DNA of 64,000 bases. Origin: Streptomyces sp. CBMA123. Its GTDB lineage: Bacteria; Actinomycetota; Actinomycetes; Streptomycetales; Streptomycetaceae. Each line of letters opens with the position of its first letter. Position 1 is the first letter of the stretch. Under the pieces are notes generated by a model that was not told the DNA's origin, did no database searches, and saw nothing but the letters and a program-made list of their open reading frames with translations. This document shows positions 54,372 through 63,173 of the stretch, one piece after another. A program made the translations under genes and the position numbers. Location: assembly GCF_014596465.1 (NCBI RefSeq), contig NZ_MECK01000445.1, positions 1 through 64,000 on the forward strand, in the 5' to 3' direction.

Positions 54372-55538
54372 TCAGTGCCTGGCCGGTGCGGGCTGCGCGA
54401 TCGGCCAGCGCGGTCCGTCCGGGCTGCCCTGCCACGCCCACTGGGAGTCGGGTGTGACGGTGATCCCGTAGTCGTACCGGTCCGGCCGGCCGAGCTCCTC
54501 CCACTCGGACCAGGCGGTGGTCACCTCGTCGCCGATACGGTGCGGCCCGCCCTGGTACAGCGTCACCGTGCCGTCACCGCGGGCGGTGAACGCCGCCCAC
54601 GACCGGGCGCCGTCGTGGACCCAGGCGTTGACGCCGTCCTCGTCCCGGCCGGTGAGCAGCACCGCGTCCGGCACGGCCACGCGCAGTGCGAACCGCAGGT
54701 CCCAGTCGCTCTCCAGCGGGCTCAGGTCGCGCGTCAGCAGCCGCTGCGAGTCCGGTTCGGCGTCGCCGCGCACCGCGGTGTACGCGGCGTGGCCGATGGG
54801 CACCGGGGTGGGGCCGGCGCGGTCGGCCATGAACTGCGCGAGTCCCTGCACCCAGCCGGTCGCGCTCTTGCCGTCGTCGGCCACGATCAGAGCCACATGC
54901 CCCAGCAGGCCCCATGGGTAGACGATCCGGCCACCCGGCCGCACCGCCTCCACCCATGTCCACGGAACGGCTTGCACCGCGCAGGTGGCGTGGATCCGGT
55001 CGACCTGCCCGCCCCCGGGCACCGGGCCGCCGGTCGCGTTGCCGGTCACCACCTCGACCGCAAGGCCGGCGGCCGCCAGGCGCCGACGGGCGAGCGCGGC
55101 CAGGCCCTCATCGACCTCGCTGGAGACCACCCGGCCCGGACCGGCCCGCCACGCGGCCAGCGCCGCCGTCCACCCCTGCCCGGTGCCGATGTCCCAGACC
55201 CGGTGCCCGGGCTCCAGCCGCAGGCTGTCCAGCATGTCCGCCACCACCGCGGGCGCGGAGAGCGACGAGGACGGCAGGCTGCCGCGCACCTGGGTGATGG
55301 CCGCGTCGTGGATCGTGGTGAACAGCTCGTCGGCCCAGCCTCCGGGATCGACCGCTCGGTCCACCGGTCGGTACGCCCGACCATCCCACCGCCACAACCG
55401 GTCCGGCGCGAAACGGTCGCGCGGCACCGCCGCACAGGCCTCCCGCACCCACGGCGAACGGGCAGGCCACGCCTGCTCGTTCGCCATCGCCACGTCCAGG
55501 CGCGCCCGGCGCCCCGCCAGGTCCTCGCCGCTCGTCAC
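54372..55538 (-). CDS. PIMT-like O-methyltransferase with C-terminal extension
   Basis: 388 aa from GTG 55538; ATG at about 55490 (MANEQAW) is an alternative. Protein-isoaspartate methyltransferase features: SLPSSSLSAPAVVADMLDSL before the SAM motif VWDIGTGQGWTAALAAW, then RVVSSEVDEGLAALARRR. About 170 residues beyond the catalytic domain (PDSQRLLTRDLSPLESDWDL, GARSWAAFTARGDG) form an extra domain, as seen in PIMT homologues of RiPP clusters. Only 4 bases separate it from a 37-aa peptide gene upstream. Known: in graspetide and imiditide pathways such enzymes methylate Asp in the precursor, which then closes to aspartimide. That role is inferred here. Confidence 0.82.
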   Translation of the reverse strand: MTSGEDLAGRRARLDVAMANEQAWPARSPWVREACAAVPRDRFAPDRLWRWDGRAYRPVDRAVDPGGWADELFTTIHDAAITQVRGSLPSSSLSAPAVVADMLDSLRLEPGHRVWDIGTGQGWTAALAAWRAGPGRVVSSEVDEGLAALARRRLAAAGLAVEVVTGNATGGPVPGGGQVDRIHATCAVQAVPWTWVEAVRPGGRIVYPWGLLGHVALIVADDGKSATGWVQGLAQFMADRAGPTPVPIGHAAYTAVRGDAEPDSQRLLTRDLSPLESDWDLRFALRVAVPDAVLLTGRDEDGVNAWVHDGARSWAAFTARGDGTVTLYQGGPHRIGDEVTTAWSEWEELGRPDRYDYGITVTPDSQWAWQGSPDGPRWPIAQPAPARH

Positions 55539-55542
55539 CGCG

Positions 55543-55656
55543 CTACCGCCCCCGCTTGCCGGTGCCCGGCGGAGGTGGCGGGACCTGCCCGTCGCCGTTT
55601 CCGGGGGGTGGAGTTCCCTTGGAGGGGTCGGGCGGTGCCTTTTCGTGCTTACCCAT
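55543..55656 (-). CDS. 37-aa proline-rich basic peptide, candidate RiPP precursor
   Basis: ATG 55656, with AAAGGG about 10 bases upstream, then MGKHEKAPPDPSKGTPPPGN and a C-terminal half GDGQVPPPPPGTGKRGR. It is hydrophilic, with no signal peptide, and has Lys/Arg at both ends. One Asp lies in an Asp-Gly step (NGDGQV), the sequence most prone to aspartimide formation; a second is in Asp-Pro. The stop is 4 bases before the PIMT-like gene, so the two are co-expressed. Size, composition and partner fit the imiditide model, in which a basic precursor is modified by one PIMT homologue. No other tailoring gene, protease or transporter is next to it. Confidence 0.6.
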   Translation of the reverse strand: MGKHEKAPPDPSKGTPPPGNGDGQVPPPPPGTGKRGR

Positions 55657-56153
55657 GATGCTGCCCTTTCGGTCGCGTACGGGACACGGTCAGCCGTCCA
55701 TCCTCGCCCACCACGCCGCCTGCCGGTAGACCCGAACCGATCGCGGACGACTTCCTCGCCTTGCCGCCGCTCACGGCTGGACCCTCGGCACCGCAGGCGG
55801 AGGCCTGTGCGAGCGCTGGCCCACGATCGTCGGCCCCGACGCCGCCGACCACTGGCACCTCGCCGGCTACAACCCGACCACCTGGGCGGTGCCGGGGGTG
55901 TGGTGCAGGCAGGTGCCGGTACGGGCGTTGCGCAGCTCGTACGCCACCGGCTCCACCGGAACGGCACGGGCCGGGGCCGGCAGCAGCGCGGCCGGCGCCA
56001 CGCCGGCGGCGGTGGTCGGCGTGCCGGGGGCGAACGGGCGCCGGGGGGCTTTGCGTCGAGAACATGGTGCAGCGTTCAACGCCCCGACCCGGTGGTCAGG
56101 AAACGAACCGCCCGGGCGCCGGTCCCGCCCGGCGGTCCGTGCCCGGCGGTCCG
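55657..56153 (+). pseudogene. intergenic with a decayed plus-strand gene fragment
   Basis: Plus-strand codons at about 55765-55915 read LAAAHGWTLGTAGGGLCERW and GPDAADHWHLAGYNPTTWAV with good coding bias. The part just upstream (EPIADDFLA) is in another frame, suggesting a frameshift. I cannot name the family. The remaining bases show nothing clear, apart from presumably holding the promoter of the peptide gene. Confidence 0.35.
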
Positions 56154-57239
56154 TCAGGACCAGTCCCACTGCGGCTCGCCGGTGAAGTCCTTGTTCTCCT
56201 TGTCGATGTTGCCGGTCTTGTACTTGTCCTTCTTGGGGAGGGCGAAGACGTACTCGCGCCGGTCGGCCGCCGCGCTCTCCATCTTCTCCGAGACACTGTG
56301 GTAGCCGAGCGCGTAGAAGTTCTCGGACGGGTTCCATTTGTTGTAGCAGTAGATGGCGTTGCGCTTCTTCTTCATGTGCTCGTCGGGGATGTCCAGCACG
56401 TAGGCGGCGCCCCTGCGGCGGTCGCTCTCCGGGTAGTCGTAGGCGTAGACGAAGTTGAAGCGCACGTCGGTGAGCGCGCCGTCCCACGCCAGCTCCACGG
56501 CCGCGTCAGTGATCGCCTTGTGGGTCCGGGTGACCTCCAGCCAGCCCGCGGTGAACTTGTGCGAGGCGCCCGGGTACTGGTCCGCGAGGGATGCGATCTT
56601 CGACTTGACCGTCTTGGTGAGCTTCTTGAAGGCGTCGCCGCCGTTGTACGCGGAGTCCTGGATCTTCCAGTTGATCACCTTGTCGACGCCGAGGGCCTTC
56701 GCCGAGGCCATGAACTCGGTGGTCCGGCCGGGCACGACCATGCTGGCACCGTCGGTCGGCCAGTCCACCCCGTGGAGGCCGTGGGCCGCGCACCGGCCCG
56801 AGGGGCGCAGCCTGCACGGCCAGTCCACCTTCTCCATCTCCCCCGTCTTATCGTTCTTCTGCCACGCCCACTCGTTCATGATGGCCGCCAGCTGGTCGTT
56901 CTCACCCCGTGTCACCAGCACCAGGTACACGGGCCGTCCGGCCGCCTTGTGCTCCAGGATCGATCCGGCCAGGCCCAGCGCCTCGTCGTCCTGGTGCGGC
57001 GAGTAGAAGATCGCCGGGGCGGACGCGGCCGAGGCCTTGCCCCCCATCAGGCCGGTGCCCAGAAGCGTCGCCCCGGCCATCGCGCCCGCCGTCAGCAAGC
57101 GCCGCCGGGACAGGCCCGCGGGTGCGAGGTCCGCCAGCGCGGCCTCCGGCCCGCTCCACCGGGCGGGCCCGAACCCCGGCCCGCCGTCGCCGGTGGAAGC
57201 GGAGAGATCGAGACGATGGCGGAAGTGGCGATCGGCCAT
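56154..57239 (-). CDS. exported PIG-L family deacetylase
   Basis: 361 aa from ATG 57239. Twin-arginine-like signal: LSRRRLLTAGAMAGATLLGT. The PIG-L zinc motif HxDDE is seen as IFYSPHQDDEALGLAGS. Other family parts include VYLVLVTRGENDQ and the later His in TRTHKAITDAA. PIG-L enzymes remove N-acetyl or other acyl groups from GlcNAc-type sugars. Here it is a stand-alone exported enzyme, which suggests an extracellular or wall glycan substrate. Confidence 0.88.
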   Translation of the reverse strand: MADRHFRHRLDLSASTGDGGPGFGPARWSGPEAALADLAPAGLSRRRLLTAGAMAGATLLGTGLMGGKASAASAPAIFYSPHQDDEALGLAGSILEHKAAGRPVYLVLVTRGENDQLAAIMNEWAWQKNDKTGEMEKVDWPCRLRPSGRCAAHGLHGVDWPTDGASMVVPGRTTEFMASAKALGVDKVINWKIQDSAYNGGDAFKKLTKTVKSKIASLADQYPGASHKFTAGWLEVTRTHKAITDAAVELAWDGALTDVRFNFVYAYDYPESDRRRGAAYVLDIPDEHMKKKRNAIYCYNKWNPSENFYALGYHSVSEKMESAAADRREYVFALPKKDKYKTGNIDKENKDFTGEPQWDWS

Positions 57240-57581
57240 GGGCAGGCTCCTTGGACAGCGGCGCCACGGGTGCGGCGCGGGAAACGGGCGTTGACGGTGA
57301 CGGTGGACGAACCACCAGGTCACACCCACGACACTACGGAGCGCACCCGTCACCGGGCGTCACCCACCGGAACGGGGACCGCACTCCCGCCCCCGCCCCG
57401 ACCCGGGACCGTGCTCCCGGGTCCCGGCCCGCCCATCGGCGGTGGCAGCGGCAGAGAAGGAGTCCATGGGCAGCGTTCGCAGCGCAGCGCAGCCCGGTCC
57501 GTCGGCGGCGCGGGCGCACGGACGGGACAAGTAGGCGGTCGTGGCCGTGGTCGGCGATCCGGCGGCGACAGCGGACAGCGC
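57240..57581. other. intergenic with one hairpin
   Basis: A 9-bp stem hairpin (GACCCGGGA and its complement, 57400-57423) could end transcription of the TraB-like gene. No gene seen. Confidence 0.4.
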
Positions 57582-58298
57582 TCAGTCGAGCTCGTCGAGA
57601 AAGGTGAAGACGGTCAGCCACTCACCGTCGGTCGGACGGTAGCCGAGGCGGAGCAGGCCGCGGACGACCGGGGGCATATGGCTCGCCCCGTAGACGACTG
57701 CCACCTCCAACGGACCGTCGAGCGGGCGGCGGTGAAGCTCCCACAGAGCTTCGAGGAGCAGCTGGTCCCGCTGGTCCAGCACCAGTTCCTCGAGGCGTTC
57801 AACGCCGGTTCCGGCAGTGAGCAGGCGCTTCTCGTCGAGCGAGAGGTCGTCAACGGCAAGCCCGCGCGCCAGCGCGCGGCGGCTGCCGAGGAAGCGCAGC
57901 CAGAGTCCGTAGAGCGGACTGAAGACGATCAGGGACACCCGGAGCGCGCGAGGCACCCGCCGCCAGCCCTTGGCGACCCGGGCGGCGTCCAGATCGGGGC
58001 GGAGGACCGGAACGCCGAGGGCGCGATAGTCCAGCCGCTGTTCGACCAGGCCGAGTCTGCGAGAGGCGGCCAGCTCGTAGCTGAGGGAAAGCGCCCGTGC
58101 GCCGGAGGGCGCAGCATCGACCCCTTCGACCACGACCAGGCCTGCCGTGCGCAGCCGCTCCTGCACCCCGGCGTAGAACTGGGGCTCCCCGATGTGGACC
58201 ATCGGGTAGAGCACGAAGGTCAGCCTGCCGCCGCGACGGCGGAGCACCGTCACCGCCGAGCGCACCCCCGCCAGAGCGGTCACCTCAATGAACTGCAT
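57582..58298 (-). CDS. TraB/GumN-like protein
   Basis: 238 aa from ATG 58298. The two conserved stretches of the TraB/PrgY group are recognisable: FVLYPMVHIGEPQFYAGVQE and VVVEGVDAAPSG near the start, and VAVVYGASHMPPVVRGLLRL near the end (GxxH). A hydrophobic segment (VSLIVFSPLYGLWLRFLG) may be membrane-associated. Relatives inhibit pheromones or are putative metalloproteases; the activity of this branch is unknown. Confidence 0.7.
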   Translation of the reverse strand: MQFIEVTALAGVRSAVTVLRRRGGRLTFVLYPMVHIGEPQFYAGVQERLRTAGLVVVEGVDAAPSGARALSLSYELAASRRLGLVEQRLDYRALGVPVLRPDLDAARVAKGWRRVPRALRVSLIVFSPLYGLWLRFLGSRRALARGLAVDDLSLDEKRLLTAGTGVERLEELVLDQRDQLLLEALWELHRRPLDGPLEVAVVYGASHMPPVVRGLLRLGYRPTDGEWLTVFTFLDELD

Positions 58299-58536
58299 CA
58301 CGGCCCCCCTGCCGTCTGATGGAGCCAACTATCGGCCAACAGGCCTGATTTGGCGAGCGGCCGAGGAGGTTGACCGCGCCTTGTCGCAAGCAGCCCCGGA
58401 CCTCCTGCCGGACGGCCCCGGTCCTGGCTTGCACTCCCTCCGTGACCGAGGATCCGAGGTGCACGCGCTGCCGGAACACTGGAGTCGAGCAGGGCTTCGC
58501 CGAGGACTTTCCAGGCCGACGTCTTCCGCTGCGCTG

Positions 58537-58992
58537 ATGAGGCCCGAGCTGCTGGAGGTCATCCACCGCCTGCGCCAGGAGCATCTGGGCGCCATCGATG
58601 ACGCCGACTTTCCCGACGTCCTCGCGGAGCTGAGCGCCGCTGTCCCCGAGGCCGATCTCCCCGCCGTTCTTGCGGCCGCCGTCGGGCTGCATCCCGATGG
58701 CACCCCCATGGAACCGCAAGCCGTCCGGGTGCCGGGTGTGCGGCGAGGACACGGTGGGGCGCTCGGCCTCGCGGACTGCATGGAGATCCTCGCCGTCACC
58801 GGCCGGCAGCCGACCGTGGACAGCCTCGCCGACGTCCTGGAAGGCGCGCTCGACGAGATCGAAGCCATCGGCACGTCCCAGGCCTTTACCGGAGTGCCCA
58901 CCGGTTTTGAGGACCTCGACGCGCTGACCAACGGCCTGAAAGTGGACCGGGCGGTCCGCAGTGCGAACGTGTTCGTTACGATCGGGCTATGA
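58537..58992 (+). pseudogene. hypothetical protein or remnant with a DnaB-helicase linker fragment
   Basis: 151 aa from ATG 58537. Residues about 100-140 (LEGALDEIEAIGTSQAFTGV, then PTGFEDLDALTNGLK) match the linker and start of the RecA-like domain of replicative DnaB helicases. The match stops just before the Walker A segment and the frame ends in the TetR promoter region. The N-terminal part is not DnaB-like. Probably a leftover of a phage or plasmid helicase gene, or a fused fragment. Confidence 0.45.
58964..58975. promoter_or_regulatory. candidate operator in front of the TetR gene
   Basis: CGAAC-GT-GTTCG followed by TTACGATCG, very similar to the pair of sites at 59764-59793. It lies 14 bases before the TetR start. 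Confidence 0.55.
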
Positions 58993-59684
58993 CTACGAGA
59001 AGAGAGCCGATCAGCCGCCGGGAGCGTCCGGCGAAACCCGCCCTGTCCCGGCGCTGGATCGTGGACACCGCCGTGCGGATCATGCGGGCGGAGGGGCTGG
59101 GAAAGGTCACGATGCGCCGCCTGGCGCAGGAGCTGGATACCGGCCCGGCGTCACTGTACGTCTACATCGCCAACACGGCCGAGCTGCACGCGGCCGTTCT
59201 GGACTCCCTGCTCGGCGAGGTCGACCTGACCGGGCGGGACGGCGGTGAGGACTGGCGCGAGCAGCTTCGTGCCGTCATGGCGTCGTACACCCGGGTGCTG
59301 TTCGAGCACCCGCAGCTCGCGCGGGCCGCGCTCGTCGCCCGCCCGAGCGGCGAGAACTACCTGCGCCTGGTGGAGCGCATCCTCGATCTCCTCTCACAGA
59401 GCGGGGCCGGTCGCGAGCAGGTCGCCTGGGGGGCGGACAAACTGCTCCAGGACGCGACAGCCACCGCCGCCGAGCACTCGACGCGTGAGCACGATCCCGC
59501 CTCCGAGGGCGACTGGAACGCCACGGTGCGTGCGCTGCACGCCGTGGACGCCGCCACGCACCCGGCGATCACCGCGCACATGCCCTCCCTGATCGGCGGC
59601 TCGGTGCCGGACAGGATCCGCTGGAGCTTCGACGTCCTCGTCAACGGCATCACGCGCACGCCTGTCCCGGGCGTAGTGGCCTGA
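58989..59684 (+). CDS. TetR-family regulator
   Basis: 231 aa. N-terminal HTH (IVDTAVRIMRAEGLGKVTMR, RLAQELDTGPASLYVYIAN) with a TetR_C-type helical ligand domain. It is upstream of a Tet(X)-like monooxygenase and a hydrolase, with matching palindromes in front of itself and of the monooxygenase gene. This is typical for a repressor that senses the monooxygenase substrate. Confidence 0.9.
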   Translation: MTTRREPISRRERPAKPALSRRWIVDTAVRIMRAEGLGKVTMRRLAQELDTGPASLYVYIANTAELHAAVLDSLLGEVDLTGRDGGEDWREQLRAVMASYTRVLFEHPQLARAALVARPSGENYLRLVERILDLLSQSGAGREQVAWGADKLLQDATATAAEHSTREHDPASEGDWNATVRALHAVDAATHPAITAHMPSLIGGSVPDRIRWSFDVLVNGITRTPVPGVVA

Positions 59685-59763
59685 TCCCAGGGCGGGGTGG
59701 CCCGCCTGGGGACCGACGCGGCAGGGGGACGGCGGTTCTCCTCGCGGCCTGCCGAGGGGCGAG

Positions 59764-59793
59764 GCGAACTTGTTCGCAACGAACGCGTTCGTT
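59764..59793. promoter_or_regulatory. tandem palindromic operators upstream of the monooxygenase gene
   Basis: GCGAAC-TT-GTTCGC (59764-59777) directly followed by AACGAACGCGTTCGTT (59778-59793), a perfect 16-bp palindrome. The same CGAAC/GTTCG core is in front of the TetR gene. Confidence 0.65.
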
Positions 59794-59921
59794 ATCGTGG
59801 ATGGAGTGAACGAGGCATCCCCTGCCTTCTCGCCGCGCAGCCGCCCCGGCAGGGAGCCTTGCGGCGTCGGCGGTGATGACTCGGCATACCGAGGTGTTCC
59901 CCTGCTGCTTTCGGAGGCCCC

Positions 59922-61064
59922 ATGACCACCAGCCATTTCCCGATCGCGATCATCGGTGCAGGTCTCGGCGGCCTGACCGCCGCCCGTGTCCTGCACGTCA
60001 ACGGCATCGAGTCGGCGGTCTTCGAACTGGAGGCGTCGGCGGCGGCCCGTACGCAGGGCGGGATGCTCGACATCCACGAGAACAACGGGCAGAAGGCCCT
60101 GCACGCCGCCGGCCTCCACGACGCCTTCCTCGAGATCGTCCACGAGGGCGGTCAGGCGATGCGCCTGCTCGGCTCCGACGGCACGGTGCACGTGGCCGAG
60201 GAGGACGACGGCACCGGCGGCCGGCCGGAGGTGGACCGCGGCGACCTGCGGGACCTGCTGCTGGGCTCCCTGCCCGACGGCACGATCCACTGGGGACGGA
60301 AGGTCACCGGTGCCCGGGCGCTGGGCGACGGGCGCCATGAGGTGACGTTCGCCGACGGCTCGGCCATCACCACCGATCTCCTGATCGGCGCGGACGGCGC
60401 CTGGTCCCGGATCCGGCCGCTGGTCTCAGACGCCTGGCCCCTCTACACCGGCATCTCCTTCGTCGAGACCGACCTGTTCGACGCCGACACCCGCCACCCG
60501 CGCAGCGCCGAGGTCATCGGCGGCGGGTTCTTCATCGCCCTGGGGGACGAACGCGGTGTCCTCGCGCACCGGGAGAGCGACGGCAGTCTCCACGTCTACA
60601 CGGCGCTCAAGGCCGACGAGGGCTGGTTGGACACGGTCGACTTCACCGACCACCCAGCCGCCAAGGCCGCGGTCCTCGCCCACTTCGAGGACTGGGACGA
60701 GGGCCTGCGCGGCCTGGTCGCCGACGCGGAGACGATCACCCCGCGCCGTATTCACGCCCTGCCCATGGGGCACCGCTGGGACCGTGTTGCGGGCGTGACG
60801 CTGCTCGGCGACGCCGCCCACGTGATGTCCCCCTTCGCCGGGGAGGGCGCCAACCTCGCCATGTTCGACGGCGCCGAACTCGCCCTGGCCATCGCCGCCC
60901 ACCCCGGCGACACCGAGGCCGCCCTGGCCGCGTACGAGGAGGCCCTCTTCCCGCGCAGCGAGGCGACCGCCGCCGAGTCCGCCGCCAGCCTGGACACGAT
61001 GTTCGGCGAACGGGGCCTGGAGCAGATGGTCGCGTTCTTCACCTCCGGCCCGCCGGCCCGGTAA
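59922..61064 (+). CDS. FAD-dependent monooxygenase, Tet(X)-like
   Basis: 380 aa. FAD motifs: FPIAIIGAGLGGLTAARVLH (GxGxxG), DLLIGADGAWSRIRPLV (DG) and VTLLGDAAHVMSPFAGEGAN (GD). Length and spacing fit the Tet(X)/aromatic hydroxylase group, which hydroxylates polycyclic or aromatic compounds with NADPH and oxygen and can inactivate tetracyclines. The substrate is not shown by the sequence. Controlled by the tandem operators upstream and followed 69 bases later by a hydrolase gene. Confidence 0.9.
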   Translation: MTTSHFPIAIIGAGLGGLTAARVLHVNGIESAVFELEASAAARTQGGMLDIHENNGQKALHAAGLHDAFLEIVHEGGQAMRLLGSDGTVHVAEEDDGTGGRPEVDRGDLRDLLLGSLPDGTIHWGRKVTGARALGDGRHEVTFADGSAITTDLLIGADGAWSRIRPLVSDAWPLYTGISFVETDLFDADTRHPRSAEVIGGGFFIALGDERGVLAHRESDGSLHVYTALKADEGWLDTVDFTDHPAAKAAVLAHFEDWDEGLRGLVADAETITPRRIHALPMGHRWDRVAGVTLLGDAAHVMSPFAGEGANLAMFDGAELALAIAAHPGDTEAALAAYEEALFPRSEATAAESAASLDTMFGERGLEQMVAFFTSGPPAR

Positions 61065-61133
61065 GGCCCGCCCCGACGGCCGCCTCTCCCTCAAGTCACC
61101 GAACCCACCCTGCTCAGCCGATCCGGAGGAACC

Positions 61134-61871
61134 ATGACGACGCCCCACCGGCGCACCATCCCGCTACGGCCCGGACTGGACCTCGAAGTGCGCGAGGCCG
61201 GCACGGGCAGCAGCCCGGTCCTCGTCCTGCACGGCGGCCCCGGCCCGTCCAGCATCGCGCCCCTGATCGACCACCTCGCATCGGACCACAGGGTGGTGGC
61301 GCCCACCCACCCGGGCTGGGGCGCCACCCTGCGGCCCGACGACCTGGACTCCGTGCCCGCACTCGCCGCTGCCTACCTGGACCTGCTCGGCCACCTCGGG
61401 CTGAACGACGTGACGGTGATCGGCACGTCCTTCGGCGGCTGGGTCGCCACCCAGACCGTCCTGGACGACCGCGAGGGCCGGATCTCCCAGCTCGTCCTCA
61501 TGGACGCCATCGGCCCCGTCATACCCGGCCAGCAGATCACCGTGCCCGCCGGTCCACCCGCTCCGGCGCCACAGGGCGGACCGCCCGCACAGGCGATGAC
61601 CGCCATGCGCGCCTACGCCGGGCCGGCCATGGCAGACACCGGCATACTGCCCCGCCTTTCCACCGTCACCTGCCCGGTCCTGGTGATCTGGGGCGCCGAC
61701 GACGCAGTCGTCACCCCCGACTTCGGCCGTGCCTACGCCGCGGCGTTCCCCCACGCGCGATTCGAACTCATCCCCGGCGCAGGACACCTGCCCATCCGCG
61801 AGAAGCCTGAGACGGTCTTCACCCATCTCGACTCCTTCCTCACCCACCGAGCCCGGGCCACCGGCCACTGA
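61134..61871 (+). CDS. alpha/beta hydrolase
   Basis: 245 aa, with GGAGGAACC before the ATG. Oxyanion region VLVLHGGPGPSSIAPLIDHL, nucleophile GTSFGGW, acid in WGADDAVVTPDF, catalytic His in GAGHLPI. It probably acts with the monooxygenase on the same or a related compound. Confidence 0.9.
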   Translation: MTTPHRRTIPLRPGLDLEVREAGTGSSPVLVLHGGPGPSSIAPLIDHLASDHRVVAPTHPGWGATLRPDDLDSVPALAAAYLDLLGHLGLNDVTVIGTSFGGWVATQTVLDDREGRISQLVLMDAIGPVIPGQQITVPAGPPAPAPQGGPPAQAMTAMRAYAGPAMADTGILPRLSTVTCPVLVIWGADDAVVTPDFGRAYAAAFPHARFELIPGAGHLPIREKPETVFTHLDSFLTHRARATGH

Positions 61872-61905
61872 ACCCCTGCCGGCGGCCACCACGAACTCGC
61901 CCTGT

Positions 61906-62445
61906 TTACGGGTGGTACTTCTCGGCGATGGTCTGGGCGACGCCCAACGAGGAGTCCAAGGTGACGCGGACGGTGACGGCGCCGGTCTTCGCGGCCGTCT
62001 CCGCCTGGTCGGCGGTGCAGTTCGTGGTGCCGTAACCCTGGCTGTCCATGGTCACGGTGCTGCCGTCGCGGGAGCAGATCGCGGCCGCGCCGAGGACCTT
62101 GGTGGCGTTGTTGATCATGAACGCCTGATCGGCGCCGCCGTTGTCGGGCTTGACCGCCAGCTTGCCGGGCGCGAGGTAGCTCAGCTTGCCTACGAGCGTC
62201 CGCTGGTGGCCCGCATCGGACCCGCTGCTCCCACCGGAGGTCGAGGAGGAACCCTGACCGCTCGCCACGGGCGCGGTGGCGGTGGGCTTGCCGCTGGAGT
62301 GCGCGGAACTCGTGGCGACCGGCACGCTGGTGGCGGAGGGGGTGTCCGAGGAGGTCGCGTCTTCGGGGCCGCACGCTGTCAGCGCTAACCCCGCGACGAC
62401 GAGCACCGCAGCCGACAGTCCCCAACGAGCAGTCTTGATAAGCAT
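61906..62445 (-). CDS. lipoprotein
   Basis: 179 aa. Signal WGLSAAVLVVAGLALTACGP with lipobox LTAC (Cys lipidated). A Ser/Thr-rich linker precedes a small beta domain (TLVGKLSYLAPGKLAVKPDN) with two Cys (ICSRDG, TNCTAD) that may pair. Known relatives are abundant in Streptomyces and of unknown function. Confidence 0.8.
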   Translation of the reverse strand: MLIKTARWGLSAAVLVVAGLALTACGPEDATSSDTPSATSVPVATSSAHSSGKPTATAPVASGQGSSSTSGGSSGSDAGHQRTLVGKLSYLAPGKLAVKPDNGGADQAFMINNATKVLGAAAICSRDGSTVTMDSQGYGTTNCTADQAETAAKTGAVTVRVTLDSSLGVAQTIAEKYHP

Positions 62446-63173
62446 GTTGTCCCTCTTTCACTTTCGACGCTGTCCCACCGCAGTGGTGGCGGTGCGGGCG
62501 GCCCCGCCCCTTCCCGAGGCGGCCTCCCCGCTGACACGGTGATCCTCACACGGGCCGTCCGCACACGTCAGCGCCTGTTACAGGCCCGTGGCGCAACCCC
62601 GCACACGTCATGACAATCAATACAAGAGCATCGCCGCTGAGCCGACCCACCCCGGCCCGGCAGTCCCAGGGCAGTCCCAGAGCAGTCTCGCGCATCGCCA
62701 CGGCCCGTAGGCTTCCACCTTCGCCGGCACGGCTGACCGTCGTCCGCGCCGGCAGCCGGTCCGGCGGCTTGCCTGTGGCCAAGGCGGTGTGCAGCTCACG
62801 GTGGCCCGTCGGCGCCGACCGCATCGCAGGCCGGCCACCGGCAGCGGGCCGTCAGAGAGTCTTCGCGCAGAGGTCGTTCAGCACGACATGCGGCTGCTCG
62901 TCGCCGACGCGCTGGGTGGCGTCACCGGTGACGCCACCCAGCGCCGTTCGACACCGTGCTGCTCATCGGCCCGCACCTCTGACGCCGCTCCAGTTCCCGG
63001 CCCGCGGCCCGCCCGTTGACCCAGCGGCGCAGATCCCGCGCGTGCGGAGCAGACGCCGAGCCACTCACGGGCGCACGCAGCCCGATCGGGTCGTCTCCGC
63101 GTGCGGGGCCTGCCGGACCTCGGCCTTCCGACGGGTCACCAGGCGCAGGACAGCTCCTCGGCAAGGGCGGGTG
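62446..63173. other. intergenic, no gene seen
   Basis: 728 bases with only shadow frames. No hairpin or repeat stands out. Confidence 0.45.

Noticed and set aside
57400..57423. Hairpin as a firm terminator of the TraB-like gene.
   Set aside because: It is about 160 bases from the stop and has no T-run, so it is only mentioned in the intergenic entry.
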